Positions 42,658 to 52,123 of a stretch of DNA of 64,000 nucleotides are shown one piece after another (position 1 is the first letter of the stretch; every line of letters starts with the position of its first letter). The translations under genes and the position numbers were made by a program. The stretch spans positions 1 through 64,000 of the forward strand of contig JASLYQ010000003.1 of NCBI GenBank assembly GCA_030739735.1, given 5' to 3'. A model generated the notes under the pieces. That model saw only the letters and a list, made by a program, of their open reading frames with translations, ran no database searches and had not been told where the DNA came from. The stretch is from Alphaproteobacteria bacterium (GTDB taxonomy: Bacteria; Pseudomonadota; Alphaproteobacteria; UBA7887).

Positions 42658-43314
42658 TCAAACCGGCGTAGTGTCGATCTCGTCGCCGGTGAGGTCAATA
42701 TCGCCGTCATCCAGCGGCTCACCCACACCCTCTTCGTTGATGGTCCGATCGCCTTCGCTTTGTGGCTCACGCGACGGGCGCTGCTGCGAGTCGCGGCTGA
42801 TCAAGTCGGCCAGATCCTTGAGCTCGACGAAGCGGTCAGCCTGGCGGCGTAGCTCGTCGGCGACCATAGGTGGTTGCGAGCGGATGGTCGAGATCACCGA
42901 GGCTCGGAGCCCCTTGCGCTGGATGGCTTCGATCAGGCGGCGGAAATCGCCGTCGCCGGAGAACAACACCACATGATCTAGATGTGGCGCCATTTCCATC
43001 ACGTCGATGGCAAGCTCGATATCCATATTGCCTTTGATCTTGCGTCTGCCCTGGGCGTCAGTGAACTCCTTGGTTGGTTTGGTGACCATGGTGTAGCCGT
43101 TGTAATCAAGCCAATCGACTAGCGGCCGAATCGGCGAGTATTCCTGGTCGTCGAGTAGCGCCGTGTAATAGAACGCGCGTACCAATTGGCCTTGTTTTTG
43201 GAACAACTCCAGCAATCGCTTGTAATCGATATCGAAACCGAGCAAGCGGGCCGCGTTATACAGATTGGCGCCGTCGATAAAGAGGGCTATGCGTTCGTCG
43301 GGGTAAAAATGCAT
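42658..43314 (-). CDS. NYN-domain (LabA/DUF88) putative ribonuclease
   Basis: 218 residues from the ATG at 43314; the long upstream frame crosses folK and is spurious. The PIN-like NYN fold shows acidic residues in 'IALFIDGANLYNAARLLGFD', 'KGNMDIELAIDVMEMAP' and 'HVVLFSGDGDFRRLIEAIQR'. The last 50 residues are acidic and disordered. Relatives are RNases or RNA-binding proteins, generally conserved next to folK and rpoZ in alphaproteobacteria. Divergent from folK across about 150 bases. Confidence 0.9.
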   Translation of the reverse strand: MHFYPDERIALFIDGANLYNAARLLGFDIDYKRLLELFQKQGQLVRAFYYTALLDDQEYSPIRPLVDWLDYNGYTMVTKPTKEFTDAQGRRKIKGNMDIELAIDVMEMAPHLDHVVLFSGDGDFRRLIEAIQRKGLRASVISTIRSQPPMVADELRRQADRFVELKDLADLISRDSQQRPSREPQSEGDRTINEEGVGEPLDDGDIDLTGDEIDTTPV

Positions 43315-43465
43315 GAATCTTAATCCTAAAAAAATAACGTGCCGGTCAACGCTCCTCTGCCGCCGGCATCCGCCATGATGACGTTGAACAAGCGACCCAT
43401 AGCGCGTGTTGGGTCGCGTGTGCAACAGATAAGGTCTTAATCGCAATGGGCAAGGGGCCAGCGAG

Positions 43466-43966
43466 GTGAATGCTATAATCGCGATTGGGTCGAATCTCCC
43501 GGCCGCCGATGGCACACCGCCACTTGCGGTTTGCCGCCGCGCGCTGGCGGCGATTGCGGCTGCTGTTGGCCCCGTACTGTCACATTCCGCCTGGTACCTC
43601 TCCGAGCCTATGCCGGCGTCGTCGCAGCCCTGGTTCGTCAACGGCGTTGCGGTGGTGCGCACGGAGTTGGCACCGGCAGCGCACTTGGCGGTGTTGCACG
43701 ACATCGAGCAGGTGGCCGGTCGCCGCCGCCGCGGGCGCTGGGAAGCCCGCGTGCTTGACCTTGATTTGCTGGCCTGTGACGACCAGCTATGGGACGAGGA
43801 TAAAGGTGGTGTTGTGCTGCCTCACCCTAGGCTTAGCGACCGGGCTTTTGTGCTGCTACCGCTGGCAGACGTGGCGCCGGATTGGCGCCATCCGGGTGAC
43901 GGCCGCACGGTGACCGATATGTTGGCAGCACTGCCGTCCGGCCAACGCATTGCAAGGGTGCCTTGA
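43466..43966 (+). CDS. folK: 2-amino-4-hydroxy-6-hydroxymethyldihydropteridine pyrophosphokinase
   Basis: 166 residues starting at a GTG behind GCGAGG. HPPK motifs are 'AIIAIGSNLPAADGTPP', 'SAWYLSEPMPASSQPWFVNG', 'GRWEARVLDLDLLACDD' with the Mg-binding Asp pair, and 'LPHPRLSDRAFVLLPLADVA'. It transfers pyrophosphate from ATP in folate synthesis. It stands alone, 93 bases before rpoZ. Confidence 0.95.
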   Translation: MNAIIAIGSNLPAADGTPPLAVCRRALAAIAAAVGPVLSHSAWYLSEPMPASSQPWFVNGVAVVRTELAPAAHLAVLHDIEQVAGRRRRGRWEARVLDLDLLACDDQLWDEDKGGVVLPHPRLSDRAFVLLPLADVAPDWRHPGDGRTVTDMLAALPSGQRIARVP

Positions 43967-43972
43967 GACGTG

Positions 43973-44001
43973 TTGATTCTGATCATGTTCGTCCCTAGTA
44001 T
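43973..44001 (+). promoter_or_regulatory. Predicted sigma-70-type promoter for rpoZ
   Basis: TTGATT at 43973-43978 and TAGTAT at 43996-44001 are separated by exactly 17 bases, each matching four of six consensus positions. A start near 44008 would give a leader of about 50 bases to the rpoZ ATG. Position and spacing are right; activity is not shown. Confidence 0.4.
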
Positions 44002-44059
44002 CCGCCGGCTGGGCCAAACCGCATTTTTGTCATAGAAAATTAGCCGAGGAGCTGTCCAT

Positions 44060-44470
44060 ATGGCGCGCGTAACCGTCGAGGATTGCGTTACGAAGATTCC
44101 TAACCGTTTTGAACTTGTCATGCTTGCCTCACAAAGAGCGCGTGACATCGCCGCTGGTGGCGAGTTGACGGTCGATCGTGACAACGACAAGGATGCGGTG
44201 GTCGCTTTGCGCGAGATCGCTGACGAGAAGATGACCCAGAACGATCTGACAGAATCCCTGCTGCTCGGCCTCCAACGTCATGCCGAGAACGATGAGCTGG
44301 AAGAAGAGGTGATGGAGACCGGAGAGGGTGGCGATCTGCTCGGCGAAATCGAGGCGCGCGGTGGCAAGGTTGCTGGTATGCAGGTATTTGATGTTGGCCT
44401 CGGCGACGCTGCTGAAGGCAAGACGCCGACCAATCTTAGCAAGCTGTTTGGAGGCGGCGGCAGCGAGTGA
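44060..44470 (+). CDS. rpoZ: RNA polymerase omega subunit
   Basis: 136 residues. The conserved N-terminus reads '[20 protein letters not shown]' then '[20 protein letters not shown]' and '[12 protein letters not shown]'. The C-terminal half is acidic, as in other alphaproteobacteria. Omega helps beta-prime folding and contributes to (p)ppGpp response. It precedes rel by 72 bases, a widely conserved order. Confidence 0.96.
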   Translation: MARVTVEDCVTKIPNRFELVMLASQRARDIAAGGELTVDRDNDKDAVVALREIADEKMTQNDLTESLLLGLQRHAENDELEEEVMETGEGGDLLGEIEARGGKVAGMQVFDVGLGDAAEGKTPTNLSKLFGGGGSE

Positions 44471-44542
44471 TCGGCGGGGCAGGGCAAAGGGGAGCCCGCG
44501 CGGCGACCGGCACGTAGTGTCGATGGCGGAAGCGGGGCAGCC

Positions 44543-46711
44543 ATGATCCGCCAATACGAGCTTGTTGAGCGCGTGAGCAGCTACGACCCCGATGCTTCCG
44601 AAGCGTCTCTCAACCGCGCCTATGTCTTCTCCATGTCTCGGCACGGCTCGCAAACCCGGGCCTCAGGCGACCCCTATTTCTCCCATCCCGTCGAAGTGGC
44701 CGGCATTCTCACTGACCTCAAGCTTGACAGCGCTTCGATCATCACTGCGCTGCTGCACGACACCGTCGAGGACGGCGTCGCCAGCCAGGAAGAAGTTGAG
44801 GAGATGTTCGGTGACGAGATTGGCCGTCTGGTCGACGGTGTCACCAAGCTTGGCAAGATAGAGCTGCAGTCCCATAGCGAGCGCCAGGCGGAAAACTTTC
44901 GTAAGTTTCTGCTGGCGATGTCAGAAGATATACGCGTACTACTGATTAAGTTGGCCGATCGTCTACATAACATGCGCACACTACATTTTATTCCTAAGTC
45001 GAAAAAACGCCTGCGCATCGCTGTCGAGACAATGGACATCTATGTGCCCCTTGCCGAGCGTATCGGTATGCGGCGCATGAAGGATGAACTTGAGGATCTG
45101 GCATGTCGCGAGATCTATCCAGAGGCGCAACCTGTCGCGAGATCTATTGATTCTCTGACCCGGCGGCTGGATTTCCTACGTGATACTGAAGGCGAGACGA
45201 TAGACCTTATTATCGGTGAACTCGAGAACACGCTCGCCGACGCTGGGGTTGAGGCCGAAGTCGATGGTCGCGAGAAGCGCCCTTATTCGATTTGGCGCAA
45301 GATGCAACGCAAGCATGTGCCGTTTGAGCAGGTGGCAGACGTTTTTGCCTTTCGCGTGGTGCTACACAGCATCGACGACTGTTACTGTGCGCTCGGCGCC
45401 GTGCACCGAGCCTATTCAATGGTCCCGGGCCGGTTCAAGGACTATATCTCGACGCCCAAGCAGAATGGTTATCAATCGATCCATACGGCTGTGATCGGCC
45501 CGCACAAGCAGCGCGTCGAAGTGCAGATCCGCACCGTTGAAATGCACGAGATCGCCGAATACGGTGTCGCTGCCCATTGGATATACAAGCATGGCAGCGA
45601 CGATTCCGGCCAACGCGAGGGGCGGCAATATCGCTGGATTCGGCATCTGTTGGAGATCCTCGACCATGCTGGCGGGGCCGAGGAATTCCTCGAGCACACC
45701 AAGCTCGAGATGTTTAGCGACCAAGTGTTCTGCTTCTCACCAAAGGGTGATCTCATCAGCCTACCTGCCGGTGCAACACCGGTGGACTTCGCGTACGCCG
45801 TGCATTCTGATATCGGCGATACCTGCGTCGGTGCCAAGATCAACGGCCGCATGGCGCCGCTGCGCACGGAGCTGCACAATGGCGATCAGGTTGAGGTACT
45901 GCGCTCGAGCGTGCCGGCGCCAGACCCGAACTGGGAGAACTTTGTCGTGACTGGCAAGGCGCGGGCGCGCATCCGCCGCTTCGTTCGCCAGCGCGCTAAC
46001 GATGAATATGCCAGCCTCGGCCGCTCGATCCTGGAAAAGACCTTCGCCGCGCATGAGCGCCCCTTTGCCGACCACATGTTGCGCCCGGTGCTGGCCAAGT
46101 TTGGTGGGAAAAAGCCACTCGACCTGATGGTCCGGGTTGGACGCGGCGTGATCAACGCCGAGGCCGCGCTCAATGCCGTCTATCCCGATCTCACGGATGG
46201 CGGTAAGGTCGTACCGATGTCGCGTCCGTTGGGTGAGGGCGAGGAGAAAAAGCGCGGCGGCGCGGTGCCGATCCGCGGTCTCACGCCGGGCATGGCCGTG
46301 CACGTGGCAGAATGCTGCTATCCTTTGCCCGGAGAGCGCATCGTCGGTCTCGTCACTGAGGGCAAAGGTGTGACGATCCACACCATCGATTGCGAGGTGT
46401 TGGAAAGCTTTTCTAACGTGCCGGAGCGCTGGCTCGATGTCTCCTGGAGCACGGACGGCGATGACGCCTACGCTCATACCGGACGCATGGTGACGGTGAT
46501 CAACAACGTGCCGGGGAGCCTCAATGCGCTCACCGAGGCAATCGCGCAGACCGGCGGCAACATCACCAATCTGCGCATTAGCCGCCGGGCGCCGGATTTC
46601 TTCGAACTGGTTGTTGATGTCGAGGTCGAGGACGTGCGCCATCTCACCAGCATCATGGCGGCATTGCGCGCCAATCCAGCGATCTATCAGGTCGAGCGCG
46701 CCCATGGCTGA
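44543..46711 (+). CDS. rel: Bifunctional (p)ppGpp synthetase/hydrolase (Rel/SpoT)
   Basis: 722 residues. The HD hydrolase domain has 'GDPYFSHPVEVAGILTDLKL' and 'ITALLHDTVEDG' (about 60-75). The synthetase domain shows 'REKRPYSIWRKMQRKHVPFE' and 'DYISTPKQNGYQSIHTAVIG'. TGS ('FCFSPKGDLISLPAGATPVD'), a zinc-finger/helical region and a C-terminal ACT domain ('NNVPGSLNALTEAIAQTGGN') follow. Both catalytic halves look intact, as expected for the single alphaproteobacterial Rel. It controls the stringent response. Confidence 0.97.
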   Translation: MIRQYELVERVSSYDPDASEASLNRAYVFSMSRHGSQTRASGDPYFSHPVEVAGILTDLKLDSASIITALLHDTVEDGVASQEEVEEMFGDEIGRLVDGVTKLGKIELQSHSERQAENFRKFLLAMSEDIRVLLIKLADRLHNMRTLHFIPKSKKRLRIAVETMDIYVPLAERIGMRRMKDELEDLACREIYPEAQPVARSIDSLTRRLDFLRDTEGETIDLIIGELENTLADAGVEAEVDGREKRPYSIWRKMQRKHVPFEQVADVFAFRVVLHSIDDCYCALGAVHRAYSMVPGRFKDYISTPKQNGYQSIHTAVIGPHKQRVEVQIRTVEMHEIAEYGVAAHWIYKHGSDDSGQREGRQYRWIRHLLEILDHAGGAEEFLEHTKLEMFSDQVFCFSPKGDLISLPAGATPVDFAYAVHSDIGDTCVGAKINGRMAPLRTELHNGDQVEVLRSSVPAPDPNWENFVVTGKARARIRRFVRQRANDEYASLGRSILEKTFAAHERPFADHMLRPVLAKFGGKKPLDLMVRVGRGVINAEAALNAVYPDLTDGGKVVPMSRPLGEGEEKKRGGAVPIRGLTPGMAVHVAECCYPLPGERIVGLVTEGKGVTIHTIDCEVLESFSNVPERWLDVSWSTDGDDAYAHTGRMVTVINNVPGSLNALTEAIAQTGGNITNLRISRRAPDFFELVVDVEVEDVRHLTSIMAALRANPAIYQVERAHG

Positions 46712-46714
46712 GCC

Positions 46715-47332
46715 ATGCTAGGGCGCCGCGAGCGGCGTCTGCTACGGGACCGGGCGCGCGATGTCGTGTGGCCGCGCATCGGCTGGCGCCGGGCCGCGAG
46801 TTACTTTTCGCACCGTATCCGCCGCCTGCCGGGAAGCCCCTACAGCATCGCCGCGGGCTTCGCCTGCGGTGCGGCAGTGTCCTTCACTCCATTCCTCGGC
46901 TTTCACTTTGTCCTGGCGGCGCTGGCGTCGTGGATGATCGGTGCCAGTATTCTTGCCGCCGCCATCGGTACCGTGGTCGGCAATCCTTGGACCTTTCCCT
47001 TCATCTGGTTCATGGCCTACCGCCTCGGTTGTTTCATCCTGGGCATCGATACTGGCGAGACGCTGCCGCAGGGACTGCCGATGGAGTATGAAGGGCTATC
47101 GATGAAGTATATTTTTGACAACCCTGAGGCCGTTCTTCTACCCACCACTGTCGGCGGCGTGCCGCTTGGCGTGGTTGCCTGGGGAACCTCGTTCTGGCTT
47201 GTGCGCCGCGCTGTGGCACGCTATCAGCGCATTCGAAAAGCGAGCATTCGCCGCAAGATCGAGAGGCAGCAACGCAAAATGAACGCCGCCGTTAAACATG
47301 AGGAGCAAGCGGGGAAAGAAAGCGGGCAATGA
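46715..47332 (+). CDS. DUF2062 family membrane protein
   Basis: 205 residues, starting three bases after rel. A basic N-terminus leads to hydrophobic segments: '[20 protein letters not shown]', '[20 protein letters not shown]', '[20 protein letters not shown]' and a last one near 150-170. The GNPWTFP motif is typical of DUF2062. The C-terminus is a long basic helix. Function unknown. It overlaps pdxJ by four bases; its place in the rel-pdxJ-acpS-lepB run is conserved. Confidence 0.92.
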   Translation: MLGRRERRLLRDRARDVVWPRIGWRRAASYFSHRIRRLPGSPYSIAAGFACGAAVSFTPFLGFHFVLAALASWMIGASILAAAIGTVVGNPWTFPFIWFMAYRLGCFILGIDTGETLPQGLPMEYEGLSMKYIFDNPEAVLLPTTVGGVPLGVVAWGTSFWLVRRAVARYQRIRKASIRRKIERQQRKMNAAVKHEEQAGKESGQ

Positions 47333-48084
47333 TCGGCAAGCCTCGTCTTGGTGTCAATATTGACCACGTGGCGACCATCCGCAACGCTCGTGGTGGCGCC
47401 CGTCCCGACCCACTGCGTGCGGCGCGCATGGCCGCCGAGGCCGGTGCCGACGGCATCACCGCCCATCTACGCGAAGATCGCCGCCATATCTCCGACAATG
47501 ATATCCGTCGTATCAAGGCGGAGGTCGATCAGCCATTGAATCTGGAGATGGCGGCGACCGAGGAGATGCTCGCGATCGCGCTGGCAACGCGTCCGGACCA
47601 GGTCTGCTTGGTGCCCGAGAAACGCGCCGAGTTGACCACCGAGGGTGGGCTCGATGTGGCGGCGAACGATACGGTATTGGAGGATTACATTGCCAGGCTC
47701 GGCGACGCCGGTATTCGTGTCTCGCTTTTCATCGATCCCGAACGGGTGCAGATCGCTGTCGCCGAAAAACTCGGCGCCGATGTCGTAGAGCTCCATACCG
47801 GCAGTTATTGCGATGCGCCAGATGCCGCGCGCGAAGGTGAGTTGGCGCGCCTTGCCGCCGCGGCGACCGAGGCCGCCGGTCTGGGCCTGCAGGTTCATGC
47901 CGGACATGGCCTGAGCTATAGCACGGTAGGGCCGGTGGCGGCACTGGTGGAAGTGAGCGAGTTGAATATCGGCCATTTTCTCATCGGCGAGGCTATTTTC
48001 AGTGGTTTGGAAAGCGCCATCCGCCGTATGCGCGCGCTGATGGACACCGCCCGCGCCGAAGCTAGCGGTCAGCGCAGCGCATGA
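47329..48084 (+). CDS. pdxJ: Pyridoxine 5'-phosphate synthase
   Basis: 251 residues. '[20 protein letters not shown]' (about 7-26), '[20 protein letters not shown]', '[17 protein letters not shown]', '[20 protein letters not shown]' and '[16 protein letters not shown]' are hallmark PdxJ segments. It condenses 1-deoxyxylulose-5-P with aminoacetone-P-derived substrate to PNP. Start overlaps the DUF2062 stop. Confidence 0.97.
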   Translation: MIGKPRLGVNIDHVATIRNARGGARPDPLRAARMAAEAGADGITAHLREDRRHISDNDIRRIKAEVDQPLNLEMAATEEMLAIALATRPDQVCLVPEKRAELTTEGGLDVAANDTVLEDYIARLGDAGIRVSLFIDPERVQIAVAEKLGADVVELHTGSYCDAPDAAREGELARLAAAATEAAGLGLQVHAGHGLSYSTVGPVAALVEVSELNIGHFLIGEAIFSGLESAIRRMRALMDTARAEASGQRSA

Positions 48085-48091
48085 TCCGTTC

Positions 48092-48496
48092 ATGACCATC
48101 ATCGGCATCGGCCACGACGTCTGCGACGCAACCCGCATCGTGGCCACCTTGGAGCGATTCGGGGAGCGCTTCACCCATCGTGTTTTCACGCCACTCGAGC
48201 GCGAGAAGTGCGAGCGTCGCCTGCGTCGTGCTGATTCCTACGCCCGGCGCTTCGCCGCCAAGGAAGCTTGCTCGAAAGCGCTCGGTACGGGCTTTCGCCA
48301 TGGCGTCTATTGGCGCGACATCGGCGTCATTAATTTACCCGGTGGCAAGCCGACCCTGAAACTGACTGGCGGCGCGCTCGTGCGCCTACAGTCTCTGGTC
48401 CCGGACGGCCTAGAGCCGAAGATCGATGTTACTCTCACCGACGATCGGGATTTGGCTCATGCCTTCGTTCTGATCTCTACTGTGCAAGCGGAATAG
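48092..48496 (+). CDS. acpS: Holo-[acyl-carrier-protein] synthase
   Basis: 134 residues. '[20 protein letters not shown]' carries the metal-binding Asp, and '[17 protein letters not shown]' the second metal Glu and catalytic Lys region. The usual 'GTD' reads 'GHD'. It transfers phosphopantetheine from CoA to ACP. It lies seven bases after pdxJ and five before lepB. Confidence 0.95.
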   Translation: MTIIGIGHDVCDATRIVATLERFGERFTHRVFTPLEREKCERRLRRADSYARRFAAKEACSKALGTGFRHGVYWRDIGVINLPGGKPTLKLTGGALVRLQSLVPDGLEPKIDVTLTDDRDLAHAFVLISTVQAE

Positions 48497-48501
48497 GACG
48501 G

Positions 48502-49245
48502 ATGGCAAAGGAAGAGAAACGGCGCAGCGCCTTTTGGGAGAGCTTCAAGACGGTCATCTATGCGGTGCTGATCGCGCTGGTCGTACGCACCTTCGCCTAT
48601 GAGCCGTTTCATATTCCCTCGGGCTCGATGAAACCGACCTTGCTGATTGGCGACTATCTGTTCGTCTCCAAGTTCTCCTACGGCTACAGCAAATACTCGT
48701 TCTTCTACCCCCTGCCGGGCCTTAAAGGACGTATCTGGAACGGCGCACCTAAGCGCGGCGACATCATCGTCTTCAAGCTGCCGCGCGACAATTCCACCGA
48801 CTACATCAAACGTCTGGTGGGGCTGCCGGGCGACCGCATTCAGGTGCAGGGTGGCATTCTATTAATCAACGATGAGCCGGTGCCGCGCCAGCGCATCGAG
48901 GATTTTGAACTCGTGGGCCGCGGCGGCTATTCGCGCAAGGTACAGCAATATATCGAAACCCTGCCGAACGACGTCAGCTATCGCGTGCTCGACAGCGATC
49001 CCTTCGGTGCCCTCGACAATACCGATGTCTATGTGGTGCCCGATCAGCATTACTTTTTCATGGGCGACAATCGGGATCATTCGTCGGACAGCCGTGTACT
49101 AAACAATGTCGGCTATGTGCCGGTCGAAAACCTGCTCGGCCAGGCTGAGATCCTGTTCTTTTCCACCGACGGCACGGCGCATTTTTGGGAAGTGTGGAGG
49201 TGGCCTTTTGCGATCCGCTTCTCACGCTTTTTCACCACCCTTTGA
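48502..49245 (+). CDS. lepB: Signal peptidase I
   Basis: 247 residues. One N-terminal membrane anchor (about 14-33), then catalytic Ser42 in 'FHIPSGSMKPTLLIGDY' and general base Lys103 in 'DYIKRLVGLPGDRIQVQGG'. Box E is 'FFMGDNRDHSSDSR'. It removes signal peptides from exported proteins at the periplasmic face of the membrane. It lies directly upstream of rnc, as is common in proteobacteria. Confidence 0.97.
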   Translation: MAKEEKRRSAFWESFKTVIYAVLIALVVRTFAYEPFHIPSGSMKPTLLIGDYLFVSKFSYGYSKYSFFYPLPGLKGRIWNGAPKRGDIIVFKLPRDNSTDYIKRLVGLPGDRIQVQGGILLINDEPVPRQRIEDFELVGRGGYSRKVQQYIETLPNDVSYRVLDSDPFGALDNTDVYVVPDQHYFFMGDNRDHSSDSRVLNNVGYVPVENLLGQAEILFFSTDGTAHFWEVWRWPFAIRFSRFFTTL

Positions 49246-49904
49246 GCACCGCCGACGCCCTCGGCGTTTCCTTTACCGACCCCGCCTTGTTGCGCGAGGT
49301 TCTGACCCATCGCAGTCTTGTCGGGCAGACCAACAACCAACGGCTGGAATTTCTCGGCGACCGTGTGCTCGGTCTGATCGTTGCCGAGCGCCTGATGACA
49401 CGATTCCCGCATGAGGACGAGGGCGACCTGGCGCCACGCCTTGCTGAACTCGTGAGTGCCGACAGCCTGACCGTGGTGTCGCGGACCATCGATCTCGGGC
49501 GGCATATGGATATGGCGCCGAGTGAGGCTGTGAGCGGTGGGCGCGAGAACGACGCCAATCTCGCCGATGCTTGTGAGGCGCTGATCGGTGCACTGTACCT
49601 CGACGGTGGCCTGGCCGCTGCTGCGGCCTTCGTTGAGTGCCATTGGCGGCCCCTGATCGAGGCCCAGATATTACCGCCCAAGGATGCCAAGACGGCATTG
49701 CAGGAATGGAGCCAGGCGCGCGGGTTGGGTCTGCCGCGCTACCGTCTGGTCTCCAGCGAAGGCCCCGACCACAAGCCCACCTTTCGTATGACCGCGGCCG
49801 TAGAGGGCCGGGGTGAGGGTGAAGGGGAGGCGCTCAGCAAACGGGAGGCCGAGCGCCGCGCTGCCGAGACGCTCCTTGCACGACTGGCGGGCGAGGATGG
49901 CTGA
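49242..49904 (+). CDS. rnc: Ribonuclease III
   Basis: About 220 residues. The start is uncertain: a TTG at 49242 overlaps the lepB stop (TTGA) and gives the usual N-terminus 'STADALGVSFTDPALLREVL'; GTG at 49200 or TTG at 49185 would extend into lepB. Catalytic residues are in 'NQRLEFLGDRVLGLIVAERL' and 'LADACEALIGALYLDGG'. A C-terminal dsRNA-binding domain starts near 'KTALQEWSQARGLGLPRYRL'. It processes rRNA and other duplex RNA. The 3' end overlaps era by eight bases. Confidence 0.95.
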   Translation: MSTADALGVSFTDPALLREVLTHRSLVGQTNNQRLEFLGDRVLGLIVAERLMTRFPHEDEGDLAPRLAELVSADSLTVVSRTIDLGRHMDMAPSEAVSGGRENDANLADACEALIGALYLDGGLAAAAAFVECHWRPLIEAQILPPKDAKTALQEWSQARGLGLPRYRLVSSEGPDHKPTFRMTAAVEGRGEGEGEALSKREAERRAAETLLARLAGEDG

Positions 49905-50811
49905 GCGGTCTTGTGGCTTCGTCGCCGTTCTCGGTGCGTCCAACGTCGGTAAGTCAACACTGGTCAACCGTTTGGTCGGCACTAAGGTCTCTATCGTAAC
50001 GCCCAAGGTGCAGACGACCCGCAGCCGGGTGATCGGCATAGCACTTGTGGGCGACGCGCAGATTATCTTCATCGATACGCCCGGCATCTTTGTGCCAAAA
50101 AAGCGTCTGGAGCGGGCCATGGTCTCGGCGGCTTGGTCAGGCGCGCGCGATGCCGATATCGTACTCGTGCTGATCGATGCCAAGCACGGGCTCGACAAGC
50201 ATAGTCGGCTCATCGTCGAGCATTTGTGTAAGGACGGTCGTCAGGCGCTCCTAGCCATCAACAAGATCGACACCGTCGAGCGGAATTCGCTGCTGAGAGT
50301 GGCGGCGGAATTCGATGCTGAGAAGCTTGCTGACGGTAGCGACATGTTTGCTGCTATATTCATGATCTCGGCCCTGACCGGCGATGGCGTTGATGATCTG
50401 CAAGAGGCCTTGGGCGGGCGCATGCGGGCCGGCCCCTGGCATTATCCCGCTGACCAGGCCGCCGACATGCCCATGCGCCTACTCGCCGCTGAGATTACAC
50501 GCGAAAAGGTTTTTCTCCAATTACAGCAAGAGCTACCTTACGCGATCGCCGTGGAGACCGAGGCCTGGCGTGAGCGTGACGATGGCAGCGTACGAGTTGA
50601 CCAGGTTCTCTACGTGCGCCGTGACAGCCAGAAGAGCATCGTGCTCGGCAAGGACGGGCGCCGGGTCAAGGCCATCGGCAGCGCGGCCAGGCACGAGCTT
50701 CAGGAAATGCTCGGTCGCTCCGCGCATCTCTTTATCCATGTCAAGGTCCGCGATGATTGGCAGGACAACCCTGAGCGCTACCGCGATATAGGCCTTAATT
50801 TTGACGTCTAA
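49897..50811 (+). CDS. era: GTPase Era
   Basis: 304 residues from the ATG at 49897. G1 'GASNVGKSTL' (about 13-22), G2 'VQTTRSRVIGI', G3 'IFIDTPGIFVPKKRLE' and G4 'LLAINKIDTVE'. The C-terminal KH domain has 'VLGKDGRRVKAIGSAARHEL'. Era helps 16S rRNA maturation and 30S assembly. The lepB-rnc-era order is conserved; here recO is separated from era by a CaiB/crotonase pair. Confidence 0.97.
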   Translation: MAERSCGFVAVLGASNVGKSTLVNRLVGTKVSIVTPKVQTTRSRVIGIALVGDAQIIFIDTPGIFVPKKRLERAMVSAAWSGARDADIVLVLIDAKHGLDKHSRLIVEHLCKDGRQALLAINKIDTVERNSLLRVAAEFDAEKLADGSDMFAAIFMISALTGDGVDDLQEALGGRMRAGPWHYPADQAADMPMRLLAAEITREKVFLQLQQELPYAIAVETEAWRERDDGSVRVDQVLYVRRDSQKSIVLGKDGRRVKAIGSAARHELQEMLGRSAHLFIHVKVRDDWQDNPERYRDIGLNFDV

Positions 50812-51998
50812 AGGATGTCTGTGGCAACAAGATCTTGGATTCTGGCATCATCGTAATCGAGCCATTCGCTGAGGATATCGGCGTTGTGCTGGCCGGGGCT
50901 AGGCACTGGGTGATAGAGGGCGGACGGGGTCTCTGATAACTTAGCGACGAATCCTTGCAGCGGCACTTTTTCGCCGTGGGCGTGCTCGACATCGATGATC
51001 TGGCCGCGGTGACGAAGTTGGGGATTAGCGAGCACATCGGCAATGGTGTTAACAGGCCCGCATGGTACACTCGCCACCTCCATGGCGGCGATGATCTCGT
51101 CGGCGCTGCGTGCGGCCACCCATTCACTGACGACCGCTTCCAGCGCCTCGGCATTCTCGCGCCGCCGGGTATTGTCGGCATAGGCGGGGTTTTCCAGTAG
51201 GTCCTCGCGGCCGATGGCGCGGCAAAAGCGGCCAAAGCGTGGATCGCCTCCGGCCATGATATGAACGTATTTTCCATCCGCAGTCAGAAAGCTGTTCGAC
51301 GGCGCGCCGTAACGGTCGCGATTGCCCATACGGGTCGCAGCTTTGCCGAATATCGCTTGCTCCGGAATCACGGTCATCAACAAAGACAGGGCGCTGTCCA
51401 TCAGGGCAACATCGACAAGTTGGCCGCGGCCACTTTGGTGGCGCCCCTGCACTGCAGCGAGGATGCCGACCACCGCGTGCAAGCCGGTCGAATGATCCAC
51501 GACCGTGGTGCCCGCCAAGGTCGGCGGGCCATCCGGGTCGCCTGTCAGTTCCATGATGCCGCTGCCAGCCTGGGCGACGGCATCGAAGCAGGGCCGCTGT
51601 GCATGAGGGCCGTCTTGGCCGTGGCCCGAGATGCGGGCCATGATCAGGCGCGGATTGATGCCGCTCAGGGTCTCCCAGTCGCAACCCATGGCCTCCATCA
51701 CGCCGGGGCGGAAATTCTCCACGAGAATATCCGCTTCGCTGACCAACTCGCGCAGGATCGCTTGTCCCTGCTCGCTACGCAAATTGAGCGTCAACGAACG
51801 CTTGTTGCGGTTGTAGGTGATGACAAACAGGCTGTCGCCGTCGACCAATGGCGGTAGCGAGCGGATATCCTCGCCGGTTTTCGGCTTCTCGACCTTGACC
51901 ACCTGGGCACCCATGTCGCCGAGCATCATGGCGCAGAAGGGCCCGGCCACGAACCGCGACAAGTCGAGGACTTTTAGGTCTGCAAGGGGGCCGCTCAT
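50808..51998 (-). CDS. CaiB/BaiF family CoA-transferase
   Basis: 396 residues from the ATG at 51998, with AGAGGCGAG upstream; the frame to 52130 is spurious. Full-length type III CoA-transferase: 'GPLADLKVLDLSRFVAGPFC', 'DMGAQVVKVEKPKTGEDIR', 'NRNKRSLTLNLRSEQG', the catalytic-Asp region 'GQLVDVALMDSALSLLM' and C-terminal 'SVPCGPVNTIADVLANPQL'. It moves CoA between carboxylic acids, partners unknown. It is divergent from an enoyl-CoA hydratase-like gene, and its 3' end overlaps era by four bases. Compare the gutted copy at 6.6 kb. Confidence 0.93.
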   Translation of the reverse strand: MSGPLADLKVLDLSRFVAGPFCAMMLGDMGAQVVKVEKPKTGEDIRSLPPLVDGDSLFVITYNRNKRSLTLNLRSEQGQAILRELVSEADILVENFRPGVMEAMGCDWETLSGINPRLIMARISGHGQDGPHAQRPCFDAVAQAGSGIMELTGDPDGPPTLAGTTVVDHSTGLHAVVGILAAVQGRHQSGRGQLVDVALMDSALSLLMTVIPEQAIFGKAATRMGNRDRYGAPSNSFLTADGKYVHIMAGGDPRFGRFCRAIGREDLLENPAYADNTRRRENAEALEAVVSEWVAARSADEIIAAMEVASVPCGPVNTIADVLANPQLRHRGQIIDVEHAHGEKVPLQGFVAKLSETPSALYHPVPSPGQHNADILSEWLDYDDARIQDLVATDIL

Positions 51999-52123
51999 CT
52001 CGCCTCTGAGGATTGCTCTTACGGCCGCGATCATACGCAGAAATCGCAGCCGAGACGAGACGGGACTTGGTATTCCAACCGTGCCCTGCCAATCTGCGAC
52101 CGAACAGATAAGGGAGAGCGCAA

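Noticed and set aside
45761-46705. 314-codon minus-strand open frame inside rel
   Set aside because: Antisense of the TGS/ACT region of a well-supported Rel protein, with no motif of its own.
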